Below, piece by piece: positions 31,128 through 34,220 of a stretch of DNA of 34,220 nucleotides. The translations under genes were made by a program, and so were the position numbers. This stretch comes from Zavarzinella formosa DSM 19928 (GTDB lineage Bacteria > Planctomycetota > Planctomycetia > Gemmatales > Gemmataceae): positions 209,208 to 243,427 of the forward strand of contig NZ_JH636446.1 of NCBI RefSeq assembly GCF_000255705.1, written 5' to 3'. The notes under the pieces are model-generated. The model made no database searches and was not told the DNA's origin. It worked only from the letters and a program-made list of their open reading frames with translations. Position 1 is the first letter of the stretch. Each line of letters starts with the position of its first letter.

Positions 31128-33563
31128 TTAAGAAAGAACAGGCAAATCGATGCGCCGCACCGGTTCAAATTGGCCCGCATAGACGGGCTGATGGCGTTCA
31201 AGCCACGGATCAACGTAGGCGGCCGCCGTCTTTTCCACTTCGGCATCGAGTTGCACGCCAAGGCCCAGCGAATCGTCAACCAAAATTTCCTTGAGCTTTT
31301 CCAATCCGATCCGCGGGACGAAATCGTATGTCCGCTCCAGCCACTTGGCATTGTCCCGGTAATAAATCAGAAACCGGCCGATGATTTGAATCGCCTCGGC
31401 TTGGGTTTTCACCCGGCACAACACATCCGATTTGCGGACGTGGGCGCCGGCCGCCCCGCCGACGGAGATTTCCCAATCGCCTCCTTCGGTGGCGACAATG
31501 CCGACGTCTTTCACCGTCGATTCGGCACAGTTTCGTGGACAACCGCTGACACCCAGCTTGACTTTTGCCGGGAACTCGAACCCTTGATATCGCTTCTCCA
31601 AGGCAATCCCGAGAGCGGTGCTGTCGTTGGTGCCGTATCGGCAAAACTCGCTGCCGACGCACGTTTTCACTGTCCGCAGGGCCTTGGTGTAGGCATAGCC
31701 GCTGGGCATTCCCAAATCGGCCCAGACTTTCGGCAAGTCTTCTTTCGTGATGCCAAGAAGATCGATCCGTTGTCCGCCGGTGACTTTCACCATGCGGACC
31801 TCATATTTCTTGGCCACTTCCCCGATTCGGATGAGATCATCGGCTGTCGTCACCCCGCCGTACATCCGGGGGATCACGCTGAATGTGCCGTCGTTTTGAA
31901 TGTTGGCATGAACGCGGTCATTGATAAACCGGGCGTCGCGTTCGTCGATGTATTCGGTTCCCCAAGTCCCTTTCAGCAGGGAGGCCAAACCGTTTTTGCT
32001 CTTTTCATCAACACTGGTTCCAAGCTCCCGCAACACGGCCGACACACTCTTGAGCTTCCGTCGTTTGACCTCGGCCATCAGGGTGACCTTGTCCATTGGC
32101 ACGGCCGGCACATACCACGACTCGCTCGGGTCGGCCTTCACTCCCCCGGCCACGGCTTCGATCAATCCTTTGACCATCTTCTTGCACGAACCGCAGCCGG
32201 TTCCCGCCCGCGTGGCTTTGCCGACGCCGGGGACTGTGCATTTGCCGGCGTTGATCGCCTCGACGATTTTGCCCTTGGTGACGCCGTTGCAATCACACAC
32301 TTGATGGCAGTCCGGCAGATCGGCGAGGGATGTTTCCTTCGCGTCGGTGCGGCCGCCGAAAAAGAGTTCCATGCGGCGTTCCGGCGCTGCGGCCCCTGAC
32401 TGGAACATCCGCATCAGATCATCGGCCGGGGTGAGATCGCCGAGCAAGCAGGCCGCATTGATCTTGGAATCGCGGATGATCGCTTTCCAATAGACATTCC
32501 GGGACGGTTCGGAGAATTGAACCACTTCGTCCGTCGGCCGCAAATCGGCGATTCGCCCCATGCTCGCCAGTTCGACACCCATCACTTTCAACTTGGTGGC
32601 GATCTTCGAGCCAAGATAAGCGGCTTCCGGGTTTTTCCCGGTTAGGATGCTGGCAAGGGTTTTGGTCTGTTCCCACAAGGGGGCGACCAAGCCATAGATC
32701 ATGCCGCGATGTTGAACGCATTCCCCGACGCTGAAAATGGCCGGGTCATTGGTGCGAAGTTGATCGTCAACGACGATGGCTCGTTCACAGGTGATGCCCG
32801 CTTCCTTGGCCAGATCGATGTTCGGCCGGATGCCGGCGGAGATGACGACCATGTCGGCCGACAGTTCCGAGCCATCCGCGAAGCGGACGCCTTTGACTCG
32901 CGCATCACCGATAAATTCCTTGGTGGAGGCCCCCGTCTTGGCGGCGATCCCCATTTGAGCGATCGTGTCTCCGAGAACGCGGCCGCCGACTTCATCCAAC
33001 TGAACACTCATCAGCCACGGGGCCATTTCGACCACCGTGACGGCGACATCATGAGTCATCAGCCCCTTGGCCGCTTCCAGCCCGAGCAAGCCCCCGCCGA
33101 TCACGACGGCCGAGCGGCATCCGCTGGCATATTCCGCGATTTTCTGGCAGTCATCGAGGGTTCGGAAGACAAAGACCCCATCCAACGATGTTCCGGGGAT
33201 CGGCGGCACGAAAGGCTTCGATCCCGTGGCAATCACCAGATAATCGTAAGAGACGGTCAGATCGTCGCTGTGGACGCACTTGGCCTCGCGGTCGATTCGG
33301 CTGATGCGTTTCCCAGCGTGCAAGGTGACGCCGTTCTCGGCATACCAAGCCAGCGGATTCAGGAAGATTTCCTTGGGATCTTGCGATCCGTTCAAGACGT
33401 TCGACAGCAGGATGCGATTGTAATTTCCGTATGGTTCGTCGCCGAAGACGACGATCTCAAACAGATACGGATTGGCGGCCAGCACATCTTCGATCAACCG
33501 GGCGCCAGCCATTCCGTTGCCAATGATGACCAAGCGTGGTTTTTTGATCGTCCGGTGACTCAT
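31128..33563 (-). CDS. nirB: NADH-dependent assimilatory nitrite reductase, large subunit
   Basis: 811 residues, the usual NirB length. Order: FAD domain (VIIGNGMAGARLIEDV, GNYNRILLSNVLNG), NADH domain (VVIGGGLLGLEAAKGL), BFD-like [2Fe-2S] domain (CHQVCDCNG...GTGCGSCKKM), ferredoxin-like domains, and the siroheme/[4Fe-4S] half with TCVGSEFCRYG and GVSGCPRNCAES, giving the four cluster Cys. It reduces nitrite to ammonium with six electrons from NADH in the cytoplasm. ATG 33563 overlaps the stop of the siroheme-pathway methyltransferase gene by four bases, so cofactor supply and enzyme are translated together. Confidence 0.96.
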   Translation of the reverse strand: MSHRTIKKPRLVIIGNGMAGARLIEDVLAANPYLFEIVVFGDEPYGNYNRILLSNVLNGSQDPKEIFLNPLAWYAENGVTLHAGKRISRIDREAKCVHSDDLTVSYDYLVIATGSKPFVPPIPGTSLDGVFVFRTLDDCQKIAEYASGCRSAVVIGGGLLGLEAAKGLMTHDVAVTVVEMAPWLMSVQLDEVGGRVLGDTIAQMGIAAKTGASTKEFIGDARVKGVRFADGSELSADMVVISAGIRPNIDLAKEAGITCERAIVVDDQLRTNDPAIFSVGECVQHRGMIYGLVAPLWEQTKTLASILTGKNPEAAYLGSKIATKLKVMGVELASMGRIADLRPTDEVVQFSEPSRNVYWKAIIRDSKINAACLLGDLTPADDLMRMFQSGAAAPERRMELFFGGRTDAKETSLADLPDCHQVCDCNGVTKGKIVEAINAGKCTVPGVGKATRAGTGCGSCKKMVKGLIEAVAGGVKADPSESWYVPAVPMDKVTLMAEVKRRKLKSVSAVLRELGTSVDEKSKNGLASLLKGTWGTEYIDERDARFINDRVHANIQNDGTFSVIPRMYGGVTTADDLIRIGEVAKKYEVRMVKVTGGQRIDLLGITKEDLPKVWADLGMPSGYAYTKALRTVKTCVGSEFCRYGTNDSTALGIALEKRYQGFEFPAKVKLGVSGCPRNCAESTVKDVGIVATEGGDWEISVGGAAGAHVRKSDVLCRVKTQAEAIQIIGRFLIYYRDNAKWLERTYDFVPRIGLEKLKEILVDDSLGLGVQLDAEVEKTAAAYVDPWLERHQPVYAGQFEPVRRIDLPVLS

Positions 33564-34192
33564 GCCAACACCCCTTCAAGCGGAAATTCCGAGGTTCGCA
33601 GCCACTGAGAAAATTGTTCGCGATAGTTGACAACGTCACCCACGACGAGAATCGCCGGGGCATGACCGGGAAACAGACTGATTTCGCCGACCGTTCCGAT
33701 AATCACTTCTTGCCGGGGCAACGACCCGGATTCGATGAACGCCACCGGTGTTTCTTCCGGCATCCCGGCTTCACGCAGGCGTTCGAGGATTCTCGCCCAA
33801 TGTCGAACCCCCATGTAGAAGACCACCACCGGGATTTTCGCCAAAGTCGGCCAATCCAGCGGGGAATTGGCCGAGTCCGGGTCGTGATGCCCGGTCACCA
33901 AGGCGACCATCGGCCCCACGTCGCGGTGAGTCAGCGGAATCCCGGCGGCGGCACACGCCCCCAGAGCCGAGGTCACTCCGGGGACAATCTCAAAGGGGAT
34001 CTCGGCGGCCGCGAGAGCTTGAGCTTCTTCGCCGCCCCGGCCAAACACGCACGGGTCGCCGCACTTCAACCGGCAAACCGAGCGGCCCAGGCGGGCTTGT
34101 TCCGCCAACAGTTCATGGATCGTTTCCTGCCGGGTGGAACCAACGCAATAGCCCCGTTTGCCGACATGGATGATCCAGGGCCATTCCGTTAT
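33560..34192 (-). CDS. cobA: Uroporphyrinogen-III C-methyltransferase (SUMT), 5' part unresolved at window edge
   Basis: The frame contains SUMT motifs: IIHVGKRG, VCRLKCGDPCVFGRGGEEAQAL, EIVPGVTSALGACAAAGIPLTHR, VALVTGHH, VVVFYMGV, and a C-terminal PAILVVGDVV. SUMT methylates uroporphyrinogen III twice with SAM on the route to siroheme, the NirB cofactor, which explains its place as an upstream gene of this operon. The frame stays open up to 34192; a TGA lies at 34193-34195, and no ATG or GTG start exists between it and 34109. A TTG at 34108 is downstream of the conserved VGKRG and so is not the true start. Around 34196-34216 another frame reads LIGIPHVE, resembling the preceding family segment, so a frameshift near 34190 is likely. 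About 50 N-terminal residues lie outside the window. Confidence 0.8.
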   Translation of the reverse strand: MTEWPWIIHVGKRGYCVGSTRQETIHELLAEQARLGRSVCRLKCGDPCVFGRGGEEAQALAAAEIPFEIVPGVTSALGACAAAGIPLTHRDVGPMVALVTGHHDPDSANSPLDWPTLAKIPVVVFYMGVRHWARILERLREAGMPEETPVAFIESGSLPRQEVIIGTVGEISLFPGHAPAILVVGDVVNYREQFSQWLRTSEFPLEGVLA

Positions 34193-34220
34193 TCAACGTG
34201 GGGGATGCCGATAAGCTCCC

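Noticed and set aside
31032-32399. Long plus-strand open frame (455 codons) across nirB
   Set aside because: It is antisense to well-conserved NirB sequence and shows no family motif.
1-34220. CRISPR arrays, tRNA or rRNA genes
   Set aside because: I saw no regularly spaced repeats and no cloverleaf or rRNA-like stretch in the short non-coding gaps; a dedicated search could still find something small.

Overview
The window (34,220 bases, GC-rich) looks like a planctomycete chromosome, most likely from the Gemmata-like lineage. The evidence is a type IV-pilin-like DUF1559 protein with a C-terminal H-X9-DG motif, zinc-ribbon/FHA/Ser-Thr kinase/PP2C signalling genes, a kinase with a multi-pass membrane tail, secreted dienelactone-hydrolase-like and multiheme cytochrome genes, and decayed integrase and transposase copies of types I associate with that lineage. 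This placement is inferred from gene content; no rRNA or other marker gene is present.

Layout. (1) 1-1,900: the 3' part of a DUF1559 gene with a good intrinsic terminator, then a frameshifted, C-terminally truncated tyrosine-recombinase remnant on the minus strand. (2) 1,915-4,982: an unusual fusion of an alpha/alpha-toroid (prenyltransferase/squalene-cyclase-like) domain to DUF362, then a secreted alpha/beta hydrolase. (3) 5,020-11,027: a candidate sigma-54 promoter, a small proline/acid-rich protein, and a plus-strand signalling cluster: vWA protein, zinc-ribbon FHA protein, zinc-ribbon Ser/Thr kinase, and a zinc-ribbon pseudokinase-PP2C fusion. (4) 11,100-14,343, minus: a PfkB-type sugar kinase, a small secreted protein, a five-heme cytochrome c and a small charged protein; a short DUF3307 membrane gene lies opposite on the plus strand. 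(5) 14,803-21,942, minus: a tightly packed operon for a membrane b-type cytochrome, a decaheme cytochrome c, a NuoE-NuoF fusion and a 901-residue iron-sulfur protein carrying two cyclic-nucleotide-binding domains. It is preceded by a near-consensus promoter whose -10 box sits inside an inverted repeat. (6) 22,069-23,416: remnants of two unrelated transposases (IS1182-like, plus; IS630-like, minus). (7) 23,462-25,687: a membrane-anchored Ser/Thr kinase. (8) 25,797 to the right edge, minus: an assimilatory nitrate/nitrite operon in transcription order: siroheme-forming uroporphyrinogen methyltransferase, NirB, NirD (Rieske type), molybdenum nitrate reductase, FAD/[2Fe-2S] electron-transfer protein, NarK-type transporter.

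How they fit together. Region 8 is a complete path from nitrate uptake to ammonium, including siroheme supply. Region 5 looks like an NAD(H)-linked electron-transfer machine joining a diaphorase module, iron-sulfur wires, a decaheme cytochrome and a membrane cytochrome b, with built-in cNMP-type sensor domains; I know no named system of this composition, and it is the best candidate here for something undescribed. Region 3 resembles the vWA/kinase/PP2C phosphorylation triads described around tellurite-resistance (TerY) loci, but with a degenerate kinase fused to the phosphatase and a duplicated tail on the vWA protein.
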